Positions 44,011-54,500 of a stretch of DNA of 64,000 nucleotides are shown piece after piece. The stretch is taken from contig JASXTE010000005.1 in the NCBI GenBank assembly GCA_030280995.1, positions 35,308,501 through 35,372,500 on the forward strand. Direction: 5' to 3'. Below the pieces are notes generated by a model. The model did no database searches. It worked only from the letters and a program-made list of their open reading frames with translations, and was not told the DNA's origin. This DNA comes from Hemileia vastatrix. Lineage: Eukaryota; Basidiomycota; Pucciniomycetes; Pucciniales; Zaghouaniaceae. The position numbers were made by a program, and so were the translations under genes. The number at the start of each line of letters is the position of its first letter. The first letter of the stretch is position 1.

Positions 44011-47000
44011 TTATTTAGATTTAAATTTTTTCAAGAGATTTTTAAGATCAGAGATTTCATTTTCTGGAATCCACTGGTCATATTCACTTGATTTATTTTT
44101 AAATCTTAGTAGATACTCAACTCCCTTTTCTTTTGTAAGGTGTCTCTTTTTGAGTATCTTTTCAATTTCTGCTTTTTCCACTATTTCTTCAGGTTGCTGT
44201 TTATGCCTTCCTGATCTTCTTGGAAAGAGAGCAGTATCATTAGAATGGTATGGTTTTATAAGAGAAATAGGAAATACTGGATGTTTTCTATCATAAGGTG
44301 CATATAGAATAACCTCAACAGCATTATTACCAACCATCTTTTTAACTACAAATGGTCCAATGAATGGATCCTTCAATTTAACATTACCATTTAAATTGAA
44401 ATGTAGCGTTGAAATAAGGACTTCATCACCCTCTTTGAACATTTGTTCTTTATGGGCTTTATCCCATCTTTTCTTTTCATACTCAAAAGCCTTATTTATA
44501 CATTCTTGAGCATGTTTTCTGCATAGTTCTTGCATCTGAAGAAAAGATTTAGTACCTGGATGAATATCCAATCTAGGTAACTTATTAAGAGTTTTAGCAG
44601 GGGTATTAGGTACATAACCCAACCATAACTCAAATGGCTTTTTGCCAGTGACAGAATGTACTGTACTATTGTATGCAAATTCTAAACCTGGGATAAGGGT
44701 TACCCAATCATGCGTGAATTTGTCATTGTCTTTAAAATTAAGACCAAAAGCACAGTATCTTCTTATCATATCTTCTAAGGTTTGTATCATTCTTTCTGCT
44801 AGCCCATCAGTTTGTGGATGGTGTGCTGTAGAAAGTTTTAATTGACACCCTGAAACATCCATAAGTGACGTCCAGAACTCAGAAGTAAATTTAGGATCTC
44901 TGTCAGAAACTATTGCTTTGGGGAAACCTGCTGTATTTAACATTTGTGTCCACCATAAAAAAGCTAAGTCCTTTGCAGAAACCTCTTTGTGGGTAGGAAT
45001 AAATTTACACATCTTTGTAAATCTATCTACAATTACCCAGCAGGAGTTATAACTCTTATTCCCTGCTATTGGCAAACCTGTTACAAAGTCCATGTTAATG
45101 ATTTCCCATGGAGCTTTTGGTTGCTCAATTTGTTGTAATAAACCAGCTCTTTTTCCTGTTAATCTTTTAGATTTTTGACAAGAATCACATGTTTCAACAT
45201 ATTTCTGAACATCCTCAGACATGTTAATCCACCAAGCTGTGTTTTTCACTCTGGTTAATGTTTTATGGTAGTCAAAATGACCTGCCAATATATCATCATG
45301 ACATATACTTAACATTAACTCCTTCATTGAAGGGGGAATTACAATTACATTACTTAATTTTTTCCTGTAATATATAAAACCATCCTCAATGGAAAATTTT
45401 CCTTTCTCTAATGCCTCTTTATACTTATCTGGTAATGTTTTTATTAAAACATTCATTGAAGCATTAGATGGATCATTTAATATTGTAGTTAATTTACTTA
45501 AGTCAGGATCTGAATTATAATTATCAAGAATTGATTGCATAAATTCATCCTCAAGATCTACAATATAAATGCCATAAATGTTAATAATCTCTGATTCAGG
45601 AACATAAGCAGGATTATCATCATTATTAGGCAGAGGTACTCTAGATAACAGATCTACATTAGAGTGCAAGGTTCCTGCTCTATGTGTAATAGTCATCCGT
45701 CCTCTGTATTCTTGTACAGCTAATTGCCATCTAAACATGTGTCTATTAGGAGTTTTCATGTTTAAGAGTGACTTAACTGCACTACAGTCAGTTATTAACT
45801 CAAATTTTTGGTCTTCAAGGTAATAATGTAGCTTTTCTAGAGCCCATACTACTGCCAAACATTCAAGTTGAGTAGCACCATATTTTAATTCACTACTTCT
45901 CAGAGTACGTGAAATATAGCAGATTACTACTTCTGACATTTTACCTTCAATAAATTGTTTTTGATGCAAAGCAGCACCCAGTCCAATAAAACTTGCATCT
46001 GTATATAATACAAAAGGTAATTGGAAATCTGGTAATCCCAAGATAGGAGCTGTCATTAAACATTCTTTCAACTTATTAAAAGCTTGTTGTCTTTCATTAT
46101 TCCAAATGAAAGCTTCTGATTTCTTTATCAGTGTGGTCAGTGGTGCAGCAATTGATTGGTAGTTTTTTATATATTGTCTATAATAACCACACATTCCAAG
46201 AAAAGATTGTACATCCTTCACATTTTGAGGAATGCCAATATTCTTTATTGCAGCCACTTTATTTTGGTCTACACATATTTGTAAGCCAGATACAATATGA
46301 CCAAGCACTTTTAAAGATTCAAACCCAAATTTACATTTTTTCAATGCAAGGGTCATTTTTATTTCATCCATTTTCTGAAATACTTTCCTTAAATGGATTA
46401 AGTGTTCATCAAAAGTTTTAGAGAACACTATGATGTCATCAATGTATACCATTAACCATCCCTCAATCATTTCATTATGGAATGTTATATCCATTAATTT
46501 TTGAAATACTGATGGAGCATTCTTTGGTCCAAATGGCATTCTGACATACTTATAAATTCCCATGTGTGTTGTTATCAACAAAAAGTTCTGTGAATTCTTT
46601 TCAACAGGAATTTGATGGTACCCTTTATTTCCATCTAGGCAACTTATATATTTAGCACCTTTAAGGGTAGCATGTATAGAGGCAATCCTTGGCAAGGGAT
46701 AAATATCATCTACTGTAAATGTATTTAATGCTCTATAATCACCGCACAGTCTTGCTTTATCTTGTTCATAAGAAATCAGCACTGGTGATATTACACAATA
46801 TTTTGGTGTAGTTTCAACCTTCTCAAGAATGTTCATTTTTAATAACATCTTAATATTATCCTCTATGTCTTTCCTCTTCATTGGTGAAGCAGGATATGGT
46901 TTCTTTTTAAGACTAGCAGGAATATTATCCATGTCACAGGTTAAACTAATTTTCATTTCATGATCTTTTACAAGGCCAAGTTCATTTGTACCATGTGCAA

Positions 47001-49878
47001 AAGCCATTGGAAAAGCTTTAATTAATTCCAAAATATTATCTTTCTCAGTTTTACTTATCTGAGTGCCAAATGATGCTTTTGAAATTTCTGTTTCCAGAAG
47101 TTTCATCTCATTGGATTCTCTTCCTTTAGACGGGGAATTTGTTACTGACTCAATGTGTAAGACTGTGTTAAAAGAATTTATTTTAAATTTCCTTTTACCA
47201 TTCATGCCAATTGTAAAATTATTATTAGCAGGGTCTAATTTTACACCAAATTTAGTCAGAATATCATTTCCAATGATAAAACAGTTACTACAATTTGTAT
47301 TATCCATTACTACAAAGTCACAAGTTACCCTTACATAACCATGTTGGTGTTTAAAGAAAACAGCAGCTTTGTATTTACCAATGGGGTGTAGTACTGATCC
47401 AAAACCTCTCCAATTTTTATTCTGAAGTGGTTCAAGCTTAAACTTATATTCACTATCAATTTTCTGTAATGTATTAGTGGAAACAACTGAACCAGCAGCT
47501 CCTGTGTCCAATACTATATTAACATTTTCACCAGAAATGATAGCTGGAACCGTGATAGGTGTCATTTTAAAGTTATCAGCTTGTATATCCTTAATGATTT
47601 CAGCATCCTCAAAATTCATTAAAGATTCATTTGAGTCCATATTTAATATTGGATTTTCAAAGATGGACAAATCATCTTCCAACATACAGACTTCATTTTC
47701 ATCACTATATGAGATATTGCTGTCATAATCACTTGATTCTTTACTTTTTTCAGTTTCAGTTTCAGATTCACGTTGATTTTCAACAATATTTATGTTTTTC
47801 TCACATTTGTGACCTTTTACCCAAGGTTTGTTACACTTATAACAAGTATTTGTTTCATACTTTTTAGGTACTACAGGTGCAGTAGGTTTTTTCTGCTTCT
47901 CCTGAAGTGTTTTTGAATTCTGAGATTTTACAGGTTCAACATTTTGCTTATAAGTGGAATACCTTGATTCATACTTATGGTTCAATAATATTTCATTGCA
48001 AATATTAATAAAGTCAGAATATTCAGTAACATTTAATTTTCTAGCTACAACAATGTCTCTGACAGATATAGGTAATTTGTAAATTATCTTATCTTTCCAT
48101 AAGTTAAAATCCATATGAGGCTCAATGGCTTTTAAGATTTTGTTTAAAGTCATTAAAAATACCATAGGTTTGTCACCATTCAACGGATTATACCTAGTTT
48201 TCTCATACAGTCTCTGCTGAGTAAGCCTGAATTTAGAACCTCCAAATTGTTTTTCAATAAGTTGTTTCCATTCAGCCCAAGAGTAGTCTCTACCCTCACT
48301 TAAGACAGCTTCAAACCATAATAAAGCAACATCCTTAAATAAAGAAATTAATTTTGATGTTATCTCTTCATCTGGTAACTTATATGAGAATTTCAAGTTG
48401 TCAATTCTTTGAATAAAATGTTGCCAATCAGAGCTGGCTTCCCCATCATAAGTTGGGTACTGATCTATCTTAGGCCAGTTCTTCTGATTGGATTTTATCT
48501 CACTAATCTTAGGTAAATTCAACAACTCATTTACTTTTGATAAATGGTCTTGTATTTCTTCCTGCACGGATTTGTGACTTACATTTTCAGATTTGACACT
48601 ACCACCAGATGGTTTTAATTGTGGTGGTACAGGGAAGGAATGAGATTCACTTTTGCCAATGAAAGGATTATTATTATATTGATTATACTTATGATTATCC
48701 TGGTTCATTAGTAGATTGGCAGTTTCAATCTCAACTTTAGTTAATCTTTGTAGCAGCTCAGAGACACTTTGATTTGTCTGTGCAAAAGATAACTTTGTTC
48801 TTGATTCAGTTTTTAATAAGTGTGTTTCATATAATTTTTCTAACTCACAAAATTTGTTTGAAAGGTCATTATATTTATTACTCAATGAATCATATTTAAG
48901 AGTTAGAGACAAATGTTCTTTCTCTAATTCTTTATTACGTGTTGCTAATTGAGAAATGTTCAATGTTAAGGATGAAATTGTATCACTAGTGAGCTTAACT
49001 GTCTGTTCCTCACAATCAGTCATTCTATTCCACAATGCTGAAACAATTCTATGGACAGTTGGATTATTGTTAAAATATTCCATGTCCTCCTTTTCAATTC
49101 TCTCACTCTCCTGTGAACTTCTCATCTCACTAGTAGGTGGTTGCAACTGAGGATTAACTGTATTATCATTGTATATAGTACTGTTATTATGGATAAAAGA
49201 CAAGTCAGGTGTATCTACTCTAAAACCCAAATTTCTTAAATCCTCCTCTATTTTTTGTACAGATTTAACATCAATAGAATTACCTATATTGTAATTATCA
49301 GTATTATGTTTAATCTGAGGGGGTAAGTTACTTACCAAGGGATGGTTGCCAGGCCTGATTTTTGGCGCTTTTTTCCCTTGTAAGGGTGAGCTGAGGAAGT
49401 CAGATGAGGGGGCGGATCCCTGTTGCAACTGTGGCTTGTCCACTGTTGGTGAAACCAGTCCCATTTCCATTTGTCTACCAGGATTTTCTCCTGGGAGTGA
49501 GTGGACCCTCCTTGGGTAGGGGGTTGCTGATTTGATTGACTGGGCTGGCCTCCCTTTAATTCTGCCATTGCCTGATTCATCTGCTGAAATCCTACCTTGC
49601 AATTGTTTTGCAACTGCTCTACTTCTTTGAACATGAGAGATTTTGATTCCTCTAGCTTCAGAACCTGTTTGGCCAGATGGGACAGTTGATCCTGAAGAGG
49701 AGGAGACGTCTTTTTGATAGTTATCTTTTTTAAGAGGGCGTCCTTTTCCTCTATACTCATGCTTTCTGGTTGGGGGTACTGTTGTCCCTCCATGGTGATG
49801 TCCTGGAAAGTTTTTATTAGCTTTAGACCTGGTATTATAAGCAGGCTGTTCACTTACACTATCCTGAGGAGCACTCAT
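44011..49878 (-). CDS. Element G Gag-Pol polyprotein
   Basis: 1955 residues from ATG 49878, with no stop. Order: basic disordered N-terminus; Gag capsid region (about 430-640); CCHC-like knuckle CYKCNKPWVKGHKC (about 677); aspartic protease IVLDTGAAGSVVS (about 788); RT with LDGNKGYHQIPVE and YIDD (about 1145); RNase H LYTDASFIGLGAAL (about 1288); integrase H2C2 module (about 1525-1566), D,D,E core in MDFVTGLP, SDRDPKF and HHPQTDGLAERM (about 1600, 1655 and 1695); GPFVVKK module; and a C-terminal chromodomain-like segment (EYLLRFKNKSSEYDQWIPE, about 1905-1950). It supplies every function needed for copying and insertion. All catalytic residues I can recognise are present. Confidence 0.95.
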   Translation of the reverse strand: MSAPQDSVSEQPAYNTRSKANKNFPGHHHGGTTVPPTRKHEYRGKGRPLKKDNYQKDVSSSSGSTVPSGQTGSEARGIKISHVQRSRAVAKQLQGRISADESGNGRIKGRPAQSIKSATPYPRRVHSLPGENPGRQMEMGLVSPTVDKPQLQQGSAPSSDFLSSPLQGKKAPKIRPGNHPLVSNLPPQIKHNTDNYNIGNSIDVKSVQKIEEDLRNLGFRVDTPDLSFIHNNSTIYNDNTVNPQLQPPTSEMRSSQESERIEKEDMEYFNNNPTVHRIVSALWNRMTDCEEQTVKLTSDTISSLTLNISQLATRNKELEKEHLSLTLKYDSLSNKYNDLSNKFCELEKLYETHLLKTESRTKLSFAQTNQSVSELLQRLTKVEIETANLLMNQDNHKYNQYNNNPFIGKSESHSFPVPPQLKPSGGSVKSENVSHKSVQEEIQDHLSKVNELLNLPKISEIKSNQKNWPKIDQYPTYDGEASSDWQHFIQRIDNLKFSYKLPDEEITSKLISLFKDVALLWFEAVLSEGRDYSWAEWKQLIEKQFGGSKFRLTQQRLYEKTRYNPLNGDKPMVFLMTLNKILKAIEPHMDFNLWKDKIIYKLPISVRDIVVARKLNVTEYSDFINICNEILLNHKYESRYSTYKQNVEPVKSQNSKTLQEKQKKPTAPVVPKKYETNTCYKCNKPWVKGHKCEKNINIVENQRESETETEKSKESSDYDSNISYSDENEVCMLEDDLSIFENPILNMDSNESLMNFEDAEIIKDIQADNFKMTPITVPAIISGENVNIVLDTGAAGSVVSTNTLQKIDSEYKFKLEPLQNKNWRGFGSVLHPIGKYKAAVFFKHQHGYVRVTCDFVVMDNTNCSNCFIIGNDILTKFGVKLDPANNNFTIGMNGKRKFKINSFNTVLHIESVTNSPSKGRESNEMKLLETEISKASFGTQISKTEKDNILELIKAFPMAFAHGTNELGLVKDHEMKISLTCDMDNIPASLKKKPYPASPMKRKDIEDNIKMLLKMNILEKVETTPKYCVISPVLISYEQDKARLCGDYRALNTFTVDDIYPLPRIASIHATLKGAKYISCLDGNKGYHQIPVEKNSQNFLLITTHMGIYKYVRMPFGPKNAPSVFQKLMDITFHNEMIEGWLMVYIDDIIVFSKTFDEHLIHLRKVFQKMDEIKMTLALKKCKFGFESLKVLGHIVSGLQICVDQNKVAAIKNIGIPQNVKDVQSFLGMCGYYRQYIKNYQSIAAPLTTLIKKSEAFIWNNERQQAFNKLKECLMTAPILGLPDFQLPFVLYTDASFIGLGAALHQKQFIEGKMSEVVICYISRTLRSSELKYGATQLECLAVVWALEKLHYYLEDQKFELITDCSAVKSLLNMKTPNRHMFRWQLAVQEYRGRMTITHRAGTLHSNVDLLSRVPLPNNDDNPAYVPESEIINIYGIYIVDLEDEFMQSILDNYNSDPDLSKLTTILNDPSNASMNVLIKTLPDKYKEALEKGKFSIEDGFIYYRKKLSNVIVIPPSMKELMLSICHDDILAGHFDYHKTLTRVKNTAWWINMSEDVQKYVETCDSCQKSKRLTGKRAGLLQQIEQPKAPWEIINMDFVTGLPIAGNKSYNSCWVIVDRFTKMCKFIPTHKEVSAKDLAFLWWTQMLNTAGFPKAIVSDRDPKFTSEFWTSLMDVSGCQLKLSTAHHPQTDGLAERMIQTLEDMIRRYCAFGLNFKDNDKFTHDWVTLIPGLEFAYNSTVHSVTGKKPFELWLGYVPNTPAKTLNKLPRLDIHPGTKSFLQMQELCRKHAQECINKAFEYEKKRWDKAHKEQMFKEGDEVLISTLHFNLNGNVKLKDPFIGPFVVKKMVGNNAVEVILYAPYDRKHPVFPISLIKPYHSNDTALFPRRSGRHKQQPEEIVEKAEIEKILKKRHLTKEKGVEYLLRFKNKSSEYDQWIPENEISDLKNLLKKFKSK
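49332..49793 (-). CDS. Overlapping +1-frame protein inside element G gag
   Basis: A 153-residue frame starting at ATG 49793 in a strong context (CACCATGG), 86 bases downstream of the Gag-Pol ATG, which has a weaker context. Sequence: MEGQ ... PPLQDQLSHLAKQVLKLEE ... VEQLQNNCKVGFQQMNQ, likely a coiled coil, with a low-complexity tail. Element F keeps this frame for its first 90 residues. Over the 89 shared residues I count 74 identities in this frame against 54 in the Gag-Pol frame, which suggests selection on the overlapping protein. It could be expressed by leaky scanning. Function unknown; the sequence looks Gag-like. Confidence 0.65.
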   Translation of the reverse strand: MEGQQYPQPESMSIEEKDALLKKITIKKTSPPLQDQLSHLAKQVLKLEESKSLMFKEVEQLQNNCKVGFQQMNQAMAELKGGQPSQSNQQPPTQGGSTHSQEKILVDKWKWDWFHQQWTSHSCNRDPPPHLTSSAHPYKGKKRQKSGLATIPW

Positions 49879-50389
49879 ATTGTTCAGAATAACAATATTT
49901 TACGTCTACAAAAGGAAAAAACTCTGTGGAATTAGTAGACAAAAGATATTAGTAATTATATTACTAATAAAAAAGCAATGGAGCTTACCCTGAATTTATA
50001 TCTTTATTTATTTAAATAAAATATAAGAAAAATTCGAAAAAATCTGTTAAAAATATAATAATAAGTTTAACTAGACCTTTATAAGGGTGAATAATTAGCT
50101 TACCAAGCTTTAGCCAAATACCAATTTTATTGGGTGTTATATTGGTGTCCAAATACCAAGTGAAATTGGGTTTATATTGGGTACAGTTACTACTGTAAAT
50201 ATCTAATTTTTATGATAAAAAATTAGTACAATTATTATAAGGATTCTTTTCCGCAATCAATGAGTTATGATGACCCACTAATATGCAGCAGACCCAAATA
50301 TTTGGTTAATTTTGAGTTGTACTAAGGTAAAAATCACGTCCCAAGGCTTATACTAAATAATAAGTAAAATATAAGGAAAGACCCCCAAT
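49879..50389 (-). other. Element G leader and primer-binding site
   Basis: A noncoding leader of about 510 bases. TGGGGGTCTTTCC on the minus strand (50387-50375), two bases from the LTR, is the likely primer-binding site. Element F has the nearly identical TTGGGGTCTTTCC. Confidence 0.65.
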
Positions 50390-51566
50390 TGTCAGTACAG
50401 TCTAGTATATAAGTATGATATAATAGTGTTATTTTATGGTCCAACTACTTATTAATAAATGATTTAGTGATTAAACCTCAGGGGAAGATTAATAGAATAG
50501 TTATACTCAAGTTAAACTCACAATACTTGGATTTAAATGCGTGCTAGTGGTGGAAAATAGAAGAATAAAATATAGTTATAGCTTTTATAAAGATAATATC
50601 AATTTATAAGGGCTTTATAATATATTTCTAGATGTTAATAATTGTAGTGTAGTGTTTATTTGAAGTGTAGTAATTGAATGATGATTATAAACCGTCAAAA
50701 TCCCTCCTTACTTATACCCAAATCCACTGGAGTGCACAGACCTTCAATCCAGATGATGTCACTGCTATCCCCGGCAATTACAGCACTGTGAGGGCCCATC
50801 ACCTCCCCATGGCGTCCACTTCAAGCAGTTTCAACACCCAGACCTCCAGTAAGGACCCTCCATCACTATTAATAATAACACAGAGCCATACCATAATTAG
50901 AAAACCCAGATAAAAGCGGATACCATAAAGAAACAGGTAAAATAAAAGATCAAAAAGAGATTTAATGAAACTAAAAGCATATAAAGGAAACAAATAAAAT
51001 GTCCAAGCCCCCAATAACATCCCCAAGCATCCACATTAACCCAAAAACATATTTCCAACCCATAAATCCGTGAATAACCATCCAAGGAAGTAATTTTAGT
51101 TGTCCAAACTGGGTGTATGCGCCTGATATAGGTGTCTATGCTTCTGTAGGCGTTGTGAGTCCACTGATTTCGTCCATATGACCTAAAATAAGCAGAAAAA
51201 CAAAGGTTATAGGCTATTAAGGGGCTAAAACCCACTTATATACCTAAATATACATAATATACTGCATATTTCACTGAATATGAGATTTATGTATACATAT
51301 AAGCTTATGTATGTCAATAATTACTTCATATCACTTAAGATAAGTATATTATGACTCCATTAACACCTTAATAAGTATTATTAGGCCATGGATAAGCTAT
51401 TTAAACTATTATAAATTATATAATAGAATAATAATTATATATATATATAATAAAATAATATATATTATTATTTTAACCTTATTTTTAAGATATAAGCTTA
51501 ATCTAGTTAAGGTTATCTTATTTTAAGCATAAGAAATACTCAGTCCTAAGGATATTTAGGCTGACA
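50390..51566 (-). repeat. Element G 5' LTR
   Basis: 1177 bp, the partner of 42717-43893, followed by the target duplication ACTCC (51567-51571). Confidence 0.95.
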
Positions 51567-54500
51567 ACTCCCTTTTATTTAGTAATGTGTCTCTTTTTAA
51601 GTATCTTTTCAATTTCTGCCTTTTCAACTATTTCTTCAGGTTTCTGTTCACACTTTCCTGATCTTCTTGGAAATATAGAAGTATCATTAGAATGGTATGG
51701 TTCTATAAGAGAAATAGGAAATACTGGATGTTTTATATCATATGGTGCATATAGAATAACTTCAACAGCATTGTTACCAACCATCTTTTTTACTACAAAT
51801 GGTCCAATGGATGGATCCTTCACTTTAACATTACTATTTAAATTGAAATTGAGTGTAGAATTAAGGACTTCATCACCCTCTTTGAACATTTGTTCCTTAT
51901 GGGCTTTATCCCATCTTTTTGTCTCATACTCAAATGCCTTATTTATACATTCTTGAGCATGCTTTCTGAATAATTCTTGCATCTGAAGAAAAGATTTTGT
52001 ACCTGGATAAATATCCAATCTAGTTAATTTATTAAGAGTTTTAGCAGGGGTATTAGGTACATAACCCAACCATAACTCAAATGGCTTTTTGCCAGTGACA
52101 GAATGTACTGTACTATTGTATGAAAATTCTAAACCTGTAATAAGGGTTACCTAATCATACGTGAATTTGTCATTGTCTTTAAAGTCAATACCAAAAGCAC
52201 AATATCTTCTTATCATATCTTCTAAAGTTTTTATAATTCTTTCTGCTAGCCCATCAGTTTGTGGATGGTGTGCTGTAGAAAGTTTTAATTGACACCCTGA
52301 AACATCCATAAGTGATGTCCAGAACTCAGAAGTAAGTTTAGGATCTCTGTCTGAGATTATTGCTTTGGGTAAACCTGATATATTTAAAAGTTGTGTCCAC
52401 CATAAAAAAGCTAAATCCTTTGCAAAAAAATCTTTGTGGGTAGGAATAAATTTACACATTTTTGTAAATCTATCTACAATTACCCAGAAGGAGTTATAAC
52501 TCTTATGCCCTGCTATCGGAAAAACTGTTACAAAGTTCATGTTAACTATTTCCCATGGAGAATTTGGTTGCTCAAGTTTTTGTAATAAACCAGCTCTTTT
52601 TCCTGCAAATCTTTTGGATTTTTGACAAGAATCACATGTCTCAACATATCTTTGAACATCATCAGACATGTTAATCCACCAAGCTGCATTTTTTACTCTG
52701 GTTAATGTTTTACGGAAATCAAAATGACCTGCAAATATATCATCATGATATATGCTTAACATTAACTCCTTCATTGAAGGGGGAATTACAATTACATTGC
52801 TTAATTTCTTCCTGTAATATATAAAACCATTCTCAATTGAAAATTTTCCTTTTTCTAATGCTTATTTATACTTTTGTGGTAATGTTTTAATTAAAACACT
52901 CATTGAAGCATTAGGTGGATCATTTAATATTGTAGTAAGTTTACTCAAGTCAAGATCTGAAGCATATTTATTAAGAATTGATTTCATGAATTCATCCTCA
53001 AGATCTACAATATAAATGCAATAAATGTTAATAATCTCTGTTTCAGGAACATAAGCAGGATTATCATAAATATTTGGTAGAGGTACTCTAGATAACAGAT
53101 CTACATTAGATTTTAAGGTTCCTGCTCTATGTGTAATAGTAATCTGTCCTCTGTATTTTTGCACAGCTAATTGCCTTCTAAACATATGTCTATGGTGATT
53201 TTTCATGTTTAAGAGTGACTTAACTGCACTACAGTCAGTTATTAGCTCAAATTTTTGGTCTTCAAGGTAATAATGTAGCTTCTCCAGAGCCCATACTACT
53301 ACCAAACATTCAAGTTGAGTAGAACCATATTTCAATTCACTACTTCTTAGAGTACATGAAATATAGCAAATAATTACTTCTGACATTTTACCCTCAAGAA
53401 GTTGTTTTTGATGCAAGGCAGCACCCAGAACAATAAAACTTGCATCTGTATACAATACAAAAGGCAATTAGAAATCTGGTAATCACAAGATAGGAGCTGT
53501 CATCAAAAATTCTTTAAACTTATCAAAATCTTGTTTTCTTTCATTATTCCAAATGAAAGCTTCTGTTTTCTTTATCAGTGTGGTCAATGGTGCAGCAATT
53601 AATTGGCAGTTCTTTATATATTGTCTATAATAACCACACATACCAAGAAAAGATTGTACATCCTTTTCATTTTGAGGAATTCCAATATTCTTGATTGCAG
53701 CCACCTTATTTTGGTCTACACATATTTGTAAGCCAGATACAATATAACCAAGCACTTTTAAAGACTCAAACCCAAATTTAAATTTTTTCAATGCAAGGGC
53801 CATTTTTATTTCATCCATTTTCTGAAATACCTTCTTTAAATGGACCAAGTGTTCATCATATGTATTAGAGAACACTATGATGTCATCAATGTATACCATT
53901 AAAAATCCCTCAATCATTTCATTATGGAATTTTATATCCATTAATTTCTGAAATACTGACGGAAAATTTTTAGGTCCAAATGGAATCCTGAAATATTTAT
54001 ATATTCCCATATGTGTTGATATTAACAAAAAGTTCTGTGGATTCTTTTCTACAGGAATCTGATGGTACCCTTTATTTCCATCTAGGCAACTTATATACTT
54101 AGCACCTTTAAGTGCAGCATGTATAGAGGCAATCCTTTGCAAGGGATAAATATCATCCACTGTAAATGTATTTAATGCTCTATAATCACCACACAGTCTT
54201 GCTTTATCTTGTTCATAAGAAATTAGCACTGGTGATATTACACAATATTTTGGTGTAGTTTCAACCTTTTCAAGAATTTTCATTTTTAATAACATCTTAA
54301 TATTATCCTCTATCTCTTTCCTCTTCATTGGTGAAGCAGGGTATGGTTTCTTTTTAAGACTAACAGGAATATTATCCATATCACAGGTTAAACTAATTTT
54401 CATCTCATGATCTTTTACAAGGCCAAGTTCATTTGTACCATGTGCAAAAGCCATTGGAAATGCTTTAATTCAGTCCAAAATATTTGTTTTCTCAGCTTTA

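Larger units (their letters stand above)
42717..51566 (-). mobile_element. Element G: intact Ty3/Gypsy chromodomain retrotransposon
   Basis: An 8.85-kb element inserted in the pol of element F with the 5-bp duplication ACTCC. Equal, almost identical LTRs, a primer-binding site, a polypurine tract and an uninterrupted Gag-Pol frame mark it as a very recent and possibly active insertion. Confidence 0.95.
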
